64,000 nt of DNA from Citrobacter sedlakii NBRC 105722 (GCF_000759835.1 NZ_BBNB01000001.1:620001-684000); one strand, 5' to 3'; counted from the first letter of the stretch, positions 21,231 to 29,666 are shown. Numbers and translations: made by a program. Notes: generated by a model not told the origin, from the sequence alone.

Positions 21231-22028
21231 ATGATAAAGTGGCCCTGGAAAGCACAAGATAACGCGCAAAATGCGTCCGCTCAGTGGGAGGAAGCCCTCG
21301 CTATCCCCTTGCTGATGACCCTAACCGCGCAGGAACAAGCCAGACTGATCGCGCTGGCGGAACGATTCTTACAGCAAAAAAGGCTGGTCGCACTTCAGGG
21401 ATTCGAACTCGACGCATTGAAAAGCGCGCGTATTGCCCTGCTTTTTTGTCTTCCGGTGCTGGAATTGGGCATCGAATGGCTCGATGGTTTCCATGAGGTG
21501 CTCATCTACCCTGCTCCGTTTGTCGTCGATGATGAATGGGAAGACGACATTGGTCTGGTGCATAACCAGCGGGTCGTGCAGTCTGGACAAAGCTGGCAGC
21601 AAGGGCCGATTATCCTGAACTGGCTGGATATTCAGGACTCCTTCGATGCTTCCGGTTTCAATTTGATCATTCACGAAGTGGCGCACAAGCTGGACATGCG
21701 TAACGGCGATCGCGCCAGTGGCATTCCGCTCATCCCACTGCGCGAAGTGGCCAGTTGGGAGCATGACCTGCACGCGGCAATGAACAATATTCAGGATGAA
21801 ATTGATCTGGTGGGCGAAACAGCATCAAGCATCGACGCTTACGCAGCGAGCGATCCCGCCGAGTGTTTTGCTGTTTTGTCAGAGTACTTTTTCAGCGCGC
21901 CGGAGCTTTTCGCCCCACGCTTCCCTGCACTCTGGCAACGGTTTTGCCAGTTCTATCAGCAGGACCCGCTGCAACGGCTACGCGACAGCCAGGAAGAGGA
22001 CGCGCCTCCACCTTCGCAGGTTCATTAA
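21231..22028 (+). CDS. mtfA: Mlc titration factor MtfA, zinc peptidase
   Basis: MtfA binds and inactivates the glucose repressor Mlc, raising ptsG expression, and has zinc-dependent aminopeptidase activity. The 265-residue product begins [16 protein letters not shown] and carries the HExxH motif ([12 protein letters not shown], His148, Glu149, His152), with the distal [14 protein letters not shown] segment supplying the third ligand. It resembles the anthrax lethal factor/MtfA family. It is a single gene between serU and tRNA-Asn. Confidence 0.95.
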   Translation: MIKWPWKAQDNAQNASAQWEEALAIPLLMTLTAQEQARLIALAERFLQQKRLVALQGFELDALKSARIALLFCLPVLELGIEWLDGFHEVLIYPAPFVVDDEWEDDIGLVHNQRVVQSGQSWQQGPIILNWLDIQDSFDASGFNLIIHEVAHKLDMRNGDRASGIPLIPLREVASWEHDLHAAMNNIQDEIDLVGETASSIDAYAASDPAECFAVLSEYFFSAPELFAPRFPALWQRFCQFYQQDPLQRLRDSQEEDAPPPSQVH

Positions 22029-22081
22029 TTTATTGTTTTGAGGATTAATTAACCAATTGAAAAAGCGTGTTAATTTTACAG

Positions 22082-22110
22082 TTGACACGCTGTAGTGCGG
22101 CCAGTATTAT
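22082..22110 (+). promoter_or_regulatory. Sigma-70 promoter of tRNA-Asn copy 1
   Basis: TTGACA (22082-22087), a 17-bp spacer and TATTAT (22105-22110), followed by a GC-rich discriminator (GCGCC), 18 bp before the mature tRNA. Confidence 0.9.
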
Positions 22111-22128
22111 GCGCCTCGTTCACACGAT

Positions 22129-22204
22129 TCCTCTGTAGTTCAGTCGGTAGAACGGCGGACTGTTAATCCGTATGTCACTGGTTCGAGTCCAGTCAGAGGA
22201 GCCA
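22129..22204 (+). tRNA. asnT: tRNA-Asn (GTT), copy 1 (asnT position)
   Basis: The 76-nt gene starts TCCTCTGTAGTTCAGTCGGT, has anticodon loop CTGTTAA with anticodon GTT, and ends with encoded GCCA. The sequence is identical to the other three copies in this window. The 3' end contains CCAGTCAGAGGAGCCAA (22189-22205), the attachment core described for the Yersinia high-pathogenicity island; the site is unoccupied. Confidence 0.98.
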
Positions 22205-22210
22205 AATTTA

Positions 22211-22241
22211 AAGAAGCCCGCTTTTTAGCGGGCTTTTTGCT
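22211..22241. terminator. Terminator of tRNA-Asn copy 1 (also cbl 3' end)
   Basis: AAGCCCGCT-TTTT-AGCGGGCTT with a T-run on the plus strand. On the minus strand it directly follows the cbl stop codon, so it probably acts for both. Confidence 0.88.
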
Positions 22242-23192
22242 TTATATCTGGTAATCAATCACTACCTCGTCCGGTTCCATCACCTGCCGTTTAATCTCCT
22301 CAACCGACAGGCCCGCGTTACATAACTCAATAAATCGCCAGACGTAATTGCGCTGTAACTGCCCGCGTTTCAACCCCAGCCAAACGGTATTGGCGTCGAA
22401 GAGATGCCGGGTATCCAGGCGCACCAACGTCCCCTCTTCCCGCTCGCCGCTGGACTGTTCCGCCACGAGACCAATGCCCAGCCCCAGTGCGACGTAGGTT
22501 TTAATTACGTCGGAATCCTGCGCGCTAAGCACGATATCCGTCAGCAGCCCCTTACGTGCGAACGCCTCATCAATACGCGAACGCCCGGTAATGCCCTGAC
22601 GGTAAGTAATCAACGGCCACTGTGCGATGGCCTCAAGCGTGAGCGGAGAGGACTGCGTCAGCGGATGTTCGACAGGCACGAGCAGGCTGTGATACCAGCG
22701 AAACCACGGAAATGCGACCAATAGCGGATCGTTACTCAGCCGCTCGCTGGCGATACCAATGTCCGCCTCTCCATTGTGCAGTAAGGTTTCAATTTCCTGT
22801 GGCGTGCCCTGAATCAACTCCAGACGAACTTCCGGAAAAATATCGCGGAACGCTTTGATCACGTCTGGCAGACTATAGCGCGCCTGGGTATGGGTTGTGG
22901 CGATAGTAAGCACACCGGACGTGTCGTTGGTAAATAGATCCGCCAGACGCCGGACGTTACTGGCTTCATTAAGGATCCGCTCAGCGATCGCTAACAGCGC
23001 CTTACCCGGTTCGGTCATGCCTAGAAGACGCTTTCCCCTGCGGATAAAGATTTCGATGCCTAACTCATCCTCCAGTTCCCGAATATGTCGACTGACACCT
23101 GACTGCGAGGTATACAGCATATTGGCAACATCGGTCAGGTTGAAATCCCGACGGGCCGCCTCCCGAATAATTTTTAGCTGCTGGAAATTCAC
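22242..23192 (-). CDS. cbl: LysR-type sulfur-starvation regulator Cbl
   Basis: Cbl is a CysB paralogue that activates taurine and sulfonate utilisation genes when sulfate is limiting. The GTG at 23192, six bases after GGAG, gives VNFQQLKIIREAARRDFNLT and 316 residues, equal to E. coli. An N-terminal winged helix-turn-helix (NMLYTSQSGVSRHIRELEDE) is followed by the substrate-binding domain (GVLTIATTHTQARYSLPDVI). It forms a pair with nac on the same strand. Confidence 0.96.
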   Translation of the reverse strand: MNFQQLKIIREAARRDFNLTDVANMLYTSQSGVSRHIRELEDELGIEIFIRRGKRLLGMTEPGKALLAIAERILNEASNVRRLADLFTNDTSGVLTIATTHTQARYSLPDVIKAFRDIFPEVRLELIQGTPQEIETLLHNGEADIGIASERLSNDPLLVAFPWFRWYHSLLVPVEHPLTQSSPLTLEAIAQWPLITYRQGITGRSRIDEAFARKGLLTDIVLSAQDSDVIKTYVALGLGIGLVAEQSSGEREEGTLVRLDTRHLFDANTVWLGLKRGQLQRNYVWRFIELCNAGLSVEEIKRQVMEPDEVVIDYQI

Positions 23193-23270
23193 GTGTTGCT
23201 CCGGAAACATCAGACATTACGCTATTGTTAAAGTCTGACGTCCGGCATAACAAATAATAAAAACCCGCAA

Positions 23271-23291
23271 CTTATTCCGTCAGGGAATAAG
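23271..23291 (-). terminator. Putative nac terminator hairpin
   Basis: CTTATTCC pairs with GGAATAAG around a short loop just after the nac stop codon. On the minus strand a T-run (GGGTTTTTATT) follows some 7 bases later, so termination may be only partial and read-through into cbl is possible. Confidence 0.5.
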
Positions 23292-23293
23292 GC

Positions 23294-24211
23294 CTAACTG
23301 ACCAGTTGCAGCTCGCGATTTGCCAGTGCCGGGCTACTGACCAATGACAGCAGGATCTCTTTCACCGCCTGCGCCTGTGGCGACAAACTGCCTCGTGCCG
23401 ATATATTCAGCGACAACGACAGATTCATGGACGGCGCTGTGATCCGCGCCATCCAACCATTTGCCGCACCGCATAATGAACGCGCAGCGGATTCCGGCAA
23501 TACGGTGACCCCCATTCCACTGGCAATCGCGGCGGTCAGGGTGGCGATCGATTCTATCTCTCCGATGACCTTCGCGGTTAAGCGACGCAGTGAAAAAGCC
23601 TCATCGACCCGCAAACGCACGGCACTGTAGTCGCGCGGCAGGAACAGATTCATCTGAGCGACGGCGGTGAGGTCGACACTCGGGCCAGGGCAATCTCGGG
23701 TGCCGACCAGAAACAGATCTTCTTTCAGCAGTGGCTGGCTGGAAATACCCGCCAGCGGTGAACGCTCATACAATACAGCCATATCAAGATGACCGCTGAG
23801 TAACTTATCGTTGAGCACTGCGCCGCTGTTTTCATGTAAATAAACCAGTACTTCAGGCAGTTCCGCGCGTACGGCCTGGAGCAGCGGCATGGTCACCGAC
23901 GAGGCCGCCGTTCCCGGCGCCAGTCCAATCGACACCTGCCCCGTCAGGGTCTGGCCCACGTTATAGACTGCCAGTTGCGCCTGCTCGCACTGACGCAGGA
24001 TCGCGCGGGCATGAGTGTAAAGGATCTTCCCCGCTTCGGTCGGGGTTACACCCCGCTTGGTGCGTATCAATAACTGTTGGTTCAGTTCACCCTCCAGCGT
24101 GGCGACCTGTTGACTCAAAGCAGGCTGGGCGATGTGCAATACTTCAGCGGCCTGGGTCAGGCTACCAATATCGACAATTTTCACGAAATATTTCAGTCGT
24201 CTGAAGTTCAT
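23294..24211 (-). CDS. nac: Nitrogen assimilation control regulator Nac
   Basis: Nac is a LysR-type regulator that links the NtrC/sigma-54 nitrogen-starvation response to sigma-70 promoters. The 305-residue product starts MNFRRLKYFVKIVDIGSLTQ, with helix-turn-helix AAEVLHIAQPALSQQVATLE and a long effector domain. It needs no coinducer in Klebsiella/E. coli. A sigma-54 promoter and an NtrC-like site lie upstream. Salmonella Typhimurium is reported to lack nac, so its presence helps identify the lineage. Confidence 0.96.
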   Translation of the reverse strand: MNFRRLKYFVKIVDIGSLTQAAEVLHIAQPALSQQVATLEGELNQQLLIRTKRGVTPTEAGKILYTHARAILRQCEQAQLAVYNVGQTLTGQVSIGLAPGTAASSVTMPLLQAVRAELPEVLVYLHENSGAVLNDKLLSGHLDMAVLYERSPLAGISSQPLLKEDLFLVGTRDCPGPSVDLTAVAQMNLFLPRDYSAVRLRVDEAFSLRRLTAKVIGEIESIATLTAAIASGMGVTVLPESAARSLCGAANGWMARITAPSMNLSLSLNISARGSLSPQAQAVKEILLSLVSSPALANRELQLVS

Positions 24212-24267
24212 TTTGCCTCCTGTCGGGAATGCCAGAACCTATGCTGGCAGTGATGTCAGGAGAGAAC

Positions 24268-24283
24268 TGCAAGATACTTGCCA
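24268..24283 (-). promoter_or_regulatory. Sigma-54 promoter of nac
   Basis: The minus strand reads TGGCAA-GTATC-TTGCA, matching the -24/-12 consensus TGGCAC-N5-TTGCW with one difference. Predicted start is near 24257, about 45 bp before the nac ATG. Confidence 0.85.
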
Positions 24284-24399
24284 GTTTCTTATCAAGGTTT
24301 TCGCGCGTCTTAACCTCCCAAAAAATAAGCGCTTATGATTGTTCCGCTTATGGCCCTGTGCCGTCAGCGCTTTTTGATCTGCCCCATTCGGGGTAGCAC

Positions 24400-24416
24400 T
24401 GCACCAGAAGAGGGCA
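24400..24416. promoter_or_regulatory. NtrC-like enhancer site for nac
   Basis: TGCACC-AGAAG-AGGGCA matches the NtrC dyad TGCACC-N5-GGTGCA perfectly in one half and 4 of 6 in the other. It is centred about 150 bp upstream of the predicted nac start, the distance described for the Klebsiella nac enhancer. Confidence 0.6.
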
Positions 24417-24488
24417 AAGATCAACGATCAGAAGTTCGCCGCTTTGCTTGTTTTGTCGACAAACAAACGCACAATTGTATTTCCCCCT

Positions 24489-24517
24489 TTGACAACATCG
24501 GGCACCCTCGTTAATAT
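24489..24517 (+). promoter_or_regulatory. Sigma-70 promoter of tRNA-Asn copy 2
   Basis: TTGACA (24489-24494), 17-bp spacer, TAATAT (24512-24517), then GCGCCCCG discriminator. Confidence 0.9.
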
Positions 24518-24535
24518 GCGCCCCGTTCACACGAT

Positions 24536-24611
24536 TCCTCTGTAGTTCAGTCGGTAGAACGGCGGACTGTTAATCCGTATGTCACTGGTTCGAGTCCAGT
24601 CAGAGGAGCCA
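24536..24611 (+). tRNA. tRNA-Asn (GTT), copy 2
   Basis: This 76-nt gene is identical to copy 1, with anticodon GTT and encoded CCA. The HPI-type core CCAGTCAGAGGAGCCAA is intact at 24596-24612. It lies between nac and shiA; the exact asn letter depends on which E. coli copy is orthologous, which rearrangement here obscures. Confidence 0.98.
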
Positions 24612-24616
24612 AATTT

Positions 24617-24650
24617 AAAAAAGCCCGCTTTTAGCGGGCTTTTTGCTTTT
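24617..24650 (+). terminator. Terminator of tRNA-Asn copy 2
   Basis: AAGCCCGCT-TTT-AGCGGGCTT followed by T-rich sequence; identical to the terminator of copy 4. Confidence 0.9.
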
Positions 24651-24819
24651 CTTCTCGCCATAAAGCCTATATTTTCCTGTTCTTCGCCAAACAAGAATAA
24701 AAATCGTTTTCTCTTTCAGCCTGTCGCGGTAGTCTCATAACAGCCACTTATACTTCGGCCGCAATGTGTGTGACCTTGATTCCCATACTAATAATAAAAA
24801 CAGTACTGACAGGATTACT

Positions 24820-26136
24820 ATGGATTCCACCCTCATCTCCGCTTCCGCGCAGGAGCAAACACCTTCACTTCATCGTGCCCGGCGCGCTGCGCTGGGCAGT
24901 TTTGCCGGCGCGGTTGTCGACTGGTATGACTTTCTGCTTTATGGCATCACCGCCGCGCTGGTCTTTAATAGCGAATTTTTCCCTCAGGTCAGTCCGGCGA
25001 TGGGTACGCTCGCTGCCTTTGCGACCTTTGGCGTCGGGTTCCTGTTCCGCCCGCTTGGTGGGGTGATTTTCGGCCACTTCGGCGATCGTCTGGGGCGCAA
25101 ACGGATGCTGATGCTCACCGTCTGGATGATGGGGATTGCCACTGCGCTAATCGGTATCCTGCCTTCATTCGCCACTATCGGCTGGTGGGCGCCGGTTATG
25201 CTGGTCGTGCTGCGCGCGATTCAGGGCTTTGCCGTGGGAGGCGAATGGGGCGGCGCGGCGTTACTCTCCGTTGAAAGTGCGCCAGAACACAAAAAAGCGT
25301 TTTACAGCAGTGGCGTACAAGTGGGATACGGCGTCGGTCTGTTGCTCTCGACGGGGCTGGTGTCGTTAATCAGCTATCTGACCACCGATGAGCAGTTTCT
25401 GAGTTGGGGCTGGCGTATTCCCTTCCTGTTCAGCATCGTTCTGGTGCTGGGCGCGCTGTGGGTGCGAAACGGAATGGAAGAATCCGCCGAATTTGAGCAA
25501 CAAAGAGAACAAGCGCCCGAGGCGAAAAAGCGGCTGCCGGTTCTCGAAGCGCTCGCACAACATCCTGGCGCGTTTTTGAAAATTATCGCTCTGCGCCTGT
25601 GTGAGCTTCTGACGATGTATATCGTTACCGCGTTTGCGCTGAACTATTCGACGCAGAATCTCGGTCTGCCACGTGAGCTTTTTTTGAATATCGGCCTGCT
25701 GGTCGGTGGATTAAGCTGCCTGACCATCCCTCTGTTCGCCTGGATGGCCGATCGTTTTGGTCGTCGTCGCGTCTATATTACCGGAGCGCTGATAGGGACG
25801 CTCAGCGCGTTTCCCTTCTTTATGGCGCTTGAAGCGCAATCTCTGTTCTGGATCGTGTTCTTTTCCATCATGCTTGCCAACATCGCGCATGACATGGTGG
25901 TTTGCGTTCAGCAGCCGATGTTTACCGGCATGTTTGGCGCTGGTTATCGCTACAGCGGGGCGGGTGTCGGTTACCAGGTGGCGAGCGTGGTGGGCGGCGG
26001 CTTTACGCCTTTCATCGCCGCTGCGCTGGTCACCTTCTTTGGTGGGAGCTGGCACAGTGTCGCCCTCTATTTACTGGCAGGTTGCCTGATTTCAGCCCTC
26101 ACCGCATTATTTATGAAAGATAAGCAACACGCCTGA
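24820..26136 (+). CDS. shiA: Shikimate:proton symporter ShiA
   Basis: ShiA is an MFS transporter that takes up shikimate and dehydroshikimate. The ATG at 24820 (MDSTLISASAQEQTPSL) gives 438 residues, the E. coli length; an earlier in-frame ATG at 24766 is not conserved. Twelve membrane helices are apparent, with MFS motif A as GHFGDRLGRKRMLML in loop 2-3 and again as ADRFGRRRVYI in loop 8-9. It is a single gene after tRNA-Asn copy 2. Confidence 0.95.
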   Translation: MDSTLISASAQEQTPSLHRARRAALGSFAGAVVDWYDFLLYGITAALVFNSEFFPQVSPAMGTLAAFATFGVGFLFRPLGGVIFGHFGDRLGRKRMLMLTVWMMGIATALIGILPSFATIGWWAPVMLVVLRAIQGFAVGGEWGGAALLSVESAPEHKKAFYSSGVQVGYGVGLLLSTGLVSLISYLTTDEQFLSWGWRIPFLFSIVLVLGALWVRNGMEESAEFEQQREQAPEAKKRLPVLEALAQHPGAFLKIIALRLCELLTMYIVTAFALNYSTQNLGLPRELFLNIGLLVGGLSCLTIPLFAWMADRFGRRRVYITGALIGTLSAFPFFMALEAQSLFWIVFFSIMLANIAHDMVVCVQQPMFTGMFGAGYRYSGAGVGYQVASVVGGGFTPFIAAALVTFFGGSWHSVALYLLAGCLISALTALFMKDKQHA

Positions 26137-26251
26137 TCGTATTGCGAGGGCCATTCGGCTCTCGCATCCTCTCAAAAACTCTCACTTTTGTTTCATAAAC
26201 GCCTGACATACTATCGGGTGAGCAGTACACCTGTAAAACAAGGAGACACAG

Positions 26252-27706
26252 ATGAAGAGTAAGGGCTCCAGCCTGACGCCAGCGCAAGCGTTGGAAAAAC
26301 TTGACGCGCTATATGAGCAGTCGGTTCAGGCGTTGCGCAGTGCCATTGGCCAGTACATTGAAACCGGGGAGCTTCCCGATATCACCGCCCGCAATAAAGG
26401 TCTTTTTGTTTATCCGTCGCTTTCCGTGAGCTGGGACGGTAATGCCACCAACCCGCCAAAAACGCGCGCCTATGGTCGCTTCACTCACGCGGGATGTTAC
26501 TCAACTACCGTCACTCGCCCGACGCTGTTCCGTCGCTATCTTGAAGAACAGCTTACGCTGCTTTATCAGGATTACGACGCGCATATCACCGTAGAGCCTT
26601 CACAGCATGAGATCCCCTACCCCTACGTGATTGACGGATCCGAGCTGACGCTGGACCGTTCCATGAGCGCCGGGTTAACCCGACACTTCCCCACCACTGA
26701 GCTGGCGCAGATTGGTGATGAAACGGCAGACGGTATTTATCATCCGGCAGAATTTTCGCCGCTGTCGCATTTTGATGCGCGCCGGGTCGATTTTTCCCTC
26801 GCGCGGCTACGCCATTACACGGGTACCCCGGTGGAACATTTTCAGCCGTTTGTCTTGTTCACCAACTACACCCGTTATGTTGATGAGTTTGTCCGATGGG
26901 GATGCAGTCAGATCCTCGATCCGGACAGTCCTTATATTGCTCTTTCCTGCGCGGGCGGTATCTGGATTACGGCAGAAACAGAAGCGCCCGAAGAAGCGAT
27001 TTCGGATCTGGCGTGGAAAAAGCATCAGATGCCCGCCTGGCACCTTATCACCGCCGATGGGCAAGGCATTACGCTGGTGAATATTGGGGTGGGTCCGTCA
27101 AACGCCAAGACCATTTGCGATCATCTGGCGGTGCTGCGCCCTGACGTCTGGTTGATGATTGGCCACTGCGGTGGTCTGCGCGAAAGTCAGGCTATAGGCG
27201 ATTATGTGCTCGCGCATGCTTACCTGCGCGACGATCAGGTGCTGGATGCGGTACTGCCCCCGGATATTCCAATCCCAAGCATCGCGGAAGTCCAGCGCGC
27301 GCTGTATGACGCCACGAAGCTGGTCAGCGGTATGCCGGGTGAAGAGGTGAAACAGCGGCTGCGTACCGGTACCGTGGTAACCACCTCCGATCGCAACTGG
27401 GAGCTGCGTTATTCTGCCTCGGCGCTGCGATTTAACCTGAGCCGCGCAGTCGCGATTGATATGGAAAGCGCGACCATCGCCGCACAGGGTTATCGCTTCC
27501 GGGTGCCGTATGGAACGCTGCTGTGCGTGTCAGATAAACCGCTGCATGGCGAGATCAAACTGCCCGGCCAGGCGAACCGTTTCTATGAGGGCGCGATCTC
27601 CGAGCACCTGCAAATCGGCATTCGCGCCATTGACCTGCTGCGCGCGGAAGGCGACCGCCTGCACTCGCGCAAGCTGCGTACCTTCAACGAACCACCGTTC
27701 CGTTGA
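26252..27706 (+). CDS. amn: AMP nucleosidase Amn
   Basis: Amn cleaves AMP to adenine and ribose 5-phosphate, balancing adenylate pools. The 484-residue product equals the E. coli length and starts MKSKGSSLTPAQALEKLDAL. An N-terminal Amn-specific domain (to about residue 180) is followed by a nucleoside-phosphorylase-like catalytic domain with IGHCGGLRESQAIGDYVLAH and AIDMESATIAAQGYRFRVPY. A good AAGGAG site lies upstream. It is followed closely by the terminator shared with tRNA-Asn copy 3. Confidence 0.97.
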   Translation: MKSKGSSLTPAQALEKLDALYEQSVQALRSAIGQYIETGELPDITARNKGLFVYPSLSVSWDGNATNPPKTRAYGRFTHAGCYSTTVTRPTLFRRYLEEQLTLLYQDYDAHITVEPSQHEIPYPYVIDGSELTLDRSMSAGLTRHFPTTELAQIGDETADGIYHPAEFSPLSHFDARRVDFSLARLRHYTGTPVEHFQPFVLFTNYTRYVDEFVRWGCSQILDPDSPYIALSCAGGIWITAETEAPEEAISDLAWKKHQMPAWHLITADGQGITLVNIGVGPSNAKTICDHLAVLRPDVWLMIGHCGGLRESQAIGDYVLAHAYLRDDQVLDAVLPPDIPIPSIAEVQRALYDATKLVSGMPGEEVKQRLRTGTVVTTSDRNWELRYSASALRFNLSRAVAIDMESATIAAQGYRFRVPYGTLLCVSDKPLHGEIKLPGQANRFYEGAISEHLQIGIRAIDLLRAEGDRLHSRKLRTFNEPPFR

Positions 27707-27725
27707 TTTTCTTCTGAATCCGAAA

Positions 27726-27760
27726 AGCAAAAAGCCCGCTAAAAAGCGGGCTTCTTTAAA
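27726..27760. terminator. Terminator of tRNA-Asn copy 3 (and probably amn)
   Basis: AAGCCCGCT-AAAA-AGCGGGCTT; on the minus strand it is followed by TTTTGCTTTT. It lies 20 bp after the amn stop on the opposite strand and can act bidirectionally. Confidence 0.85.
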
Positions 27761-27762
27761 TC

Positions 27763-27838
27763 TGGCTCCTCTGACTGGACTCGAACCAGTGACATACGGA
27801 TTAACAGTCCGCCGTTCTACCGACTGAACTACAGAGGA
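27763..27838 (-). tRNA. asnW: tRNA-Asn (GTT), copy 3, inverted (asnW position)
   Basis: The minus strand carries the same 76-nt tRNA-Asn sequence with anticodon GTT and encoded CCA. It is the only copy in inverse orientation, lying between amn and yeeO as asnW does near these genes in E. coli. The base after CCA is G rather than A, so the HPI-type core is 16 of 17. Confidence 0.98.
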
Positions 27839-27842
27839 ATCG

Positions 27843-29486
27843 TTGTGGAGGCTTATCTTAACGGCGAAAAATCTTTTGTCAAACCCCATTTCCAACAACA
27901 ACGTTCAGTTGCCGTTTCTCTCAACAATTTGTTGCAATTACGGCCATTTTCCAGGGAAAAAACTTTGCAGCTTTTTACTTTCTCCCTCATCATTTGAAAT
28001 GTGGTTTCAACTTTCTTCTCTAAGGTCAATTTTGAACGTCTCCACTGCTCTACGCCAGGCCGTCGCCCGCACGCCCTGGTACGCTAAACGCAAGAGTTAT
28101 AAGGTGCTTTTTTGGCGAGAAATTACCCCGCTTGCCGTCCCCATTTTTCTTGAAAATACCTGCGTACTGCTCATGGGCGTACTCAGTACGTTCCTCGTTA
28201 GCTGGCTGGGTAAAGAAGCCATGGCGGGCGTCGGCCTTGCCGACAGTTTCAATATGGTCATTATGGCGTTTTTCGCGGCTATCGACCTGGGTACGACGGT
28301 TGTGGTGGCGTTTAGCCTCGGTAAGCGCGACCGCCGACGCGCCCGGGCAGCAGCCAGACAGTCGCTGGTCATCATGACGCTGTTCGCGGTGATACTGGCG
28401 GCGGTGATTCACTATTTTGGCGAGCAGATTATCAATGTCGTCGCCGGAGAGGCGACAACGGAAGTTAAAGCGCTGGCGCTGACGTACCTTGAATTAACCG
28501 TCCTCAGCTACCCTGCCGCTGCCATTGCCCTCATTGGCAGCGGCGCGCTACGCGGCGCGGGCAACACAAAAATCCCACTGCTGATTAATGGCGGGATGAA
28601 CATCCTCAATATCATTATCAGCAGCATCCTTATTTACGGTATTTTTTCATGGCAAGGTCTTGGCTTTGTCGGTGCGGGGCTCGGATTAACGATCTCACGC
28701 TATATTGGCGCGGCGGCCATTATCTGGGTGCTGATGATTGGCTTTAATCCTGCGCTACGCATTCCGCTCAAAAGCTATTTCAAACCGCTTAACTTCGCCA
28801 TTATCTGGGAAGTGATGGGGATTGGCATCCCTGCCAGCATTGAGTCAGTGTTGTTTAACGGCGGCAAACTGCTAACGCAAATGTTTGTTGCTGGCATGGG
28901 CACCAGCGTCATCGCGGGTAATTTTATTGCCTTTTCTATTGCCGCGCTGATCAACCTGCCCGGTAACGCGCTGGGGTCAGCATCGACGATTATTACCGGC
29001 AGACGTCTGGGAAATGGTCAGATCGCACAGGCGGAAATCCAGTTGCGCCACGTGTTCTGGCTTTCAACTATTGGCTTAACCGCCATCGCCTGGCTGAGCG
29101 CCCCGTTTGCTGGACTTATGGCATCATTTTATACCCACGATCAGGACGTCAAAGACGTTGTCGTGGTTCTTATCTGGCTCAACGCGGCGTTTATGCCTAT
29201 CTGGGCAGCATCGTGGGTGTTACCCTCCGGATTTAAAGGAGCACGCGACGCACGCTTTGCTATGTGGGTATCGATGCTGGGAATGTGGGGCTGTCGCGTT
29301 GTGGCGGGCTATACGCTTGGGATCGTATTGGGCTGGGGCGTGGTCGGTGTGTGGATGGGGATGTTTTTTGACTGGGCAGTACGCGCAGCGCTGTTTTACT
29401 GGCGTATGGTCAGCGGTCGCTGGCTATGGAAATACCCACGTCCGGAACGCGAAAAGGCGACTAAAACGCCGGTCGCGGCGGAATAA
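27843..29486 (+). CDS. yeeO: MATE-family FMN/FAD exporter YeeO
   Basis: YeeO is an inner-membrane multidrug/flavin exporter of the MATE family. From TTG 27843 (AGAGGA upstream) the frame encodes 547 residues, the annotated E. coli length, starting MWRLILTAKNLLSNPIS. Twelve hydrophobic helices begin after about residue 90, with the MATE segments GAGNTKIPLLINGGMNILNI and NLPGNALGSASTIITGRRLG. The first 60 codons overlap the divergent tRNA promoter; a start at TTG 28032 with AAGG six bases upstream would give 484 residues and may be the true one. Confidence 0.88.
   Translation: MWRLILTAKNLLSNPISNNNVQLPFLSTICCNYGHFPGKKLCSFLLSPSSFEMWFQLSSLRSILNVSTALRQAVARTPWYAKRKSYKVLFWREITPLAVPIFLENTCVLLMGVLSTFLVSWLGKEAMAGVGLADSFNMVIMAFFAAIDLGTTVVVAFSLGKRDRRRARAAARQSLVIMTLFAVILAAVIHYFGEQIINVVAGEATTEVKALALTYLELTVLSYPAAAIALIGSGALRGAGNTKIPLLINGGMNILNIIISSILIYGIFSWQGLGFVGAGLGLTISRYIGAAAIIWVLMIGFNPALRIPLKSYFKPLNFAIIWEVMGIGIPASIESVLFNGGKLLTQMFVAGMGTSVIAGNFIAFSIAALINLPGNALGSASTIITGRRLGNGQIAQAEIQLRHVFWLSTIGLTAIAWLSAPFAGLMASFYTHDQDVKDVVVVLIWLNAAFMPIWAASWVLPSGFKGARDARFAMWVSMLGMWGCRVVAGYTLGIVLGWGVVGVWMGMFFDWAVRAALFYWRMVSGRWLWKYPRPEREKATKTPVAAE
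27855..27882 (-). promoter_or_regulatory. Sigma-70 promoter of tRNA-Asn copy 3
   Basis: Minus strand TTGACA (27877-27882), 16-bp spacer and TAAGAT (27855-27860). It lies inside the first codons of the long yeeO reading frame. Confidence 0.8.
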
Positions 29487-29538
29487 ACAGCGAAATGAAG
29501 AATATTTCGGCAAACAAACGCAAAAGCGTATTCAGGCT

Positions 29539-29567
29539 TTGACATTAACATTCAGCGTCGCTAATAT
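29539..29567 (+). promoter_or_regulatory. Sigma-70 promoter of tRNA-Asn copy 4
   Basis: TTGACA (29539-29544), 17-bp spacer, TAATAT (29562-29567), then GCGCCCCG discriminator as in copy 2. Confidence 0.9.
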
Positions 29568-29585
29568 GCGCCCCGTTCACACGAT

Positions 29586-29661
29586 TCCTCTGTAGTTCAG
29601 TCGGTAGAACGGCGGACTGTTAATCCGTATGTCACTGGTTCGAGTCCAGTCAGAGGAGCCA
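29586..29661 (+). tRNA. asnV: tRNA-Asn (GTT), copy 4 (asnV position)
   Basis: Identical 76-nt tRNA-Asn with anticodon GTT and encoded CCA, located next to ldtA (erfK) as asnV is in E. coli. The base after CCA is G, giving 16 of 17 of the HPI-type core at 29646-29662. Confidence 0.98.
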
Positions 29662-29666
29662 GATTT

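Noticed and set aside
21048..29661. Genomic island or prophage at the tRNA cluster
   Set aside because: No integrase, direct-repeat-bounded insert or foreign gene was found; every gene between the tRNAs is a standard enterobacterial one.
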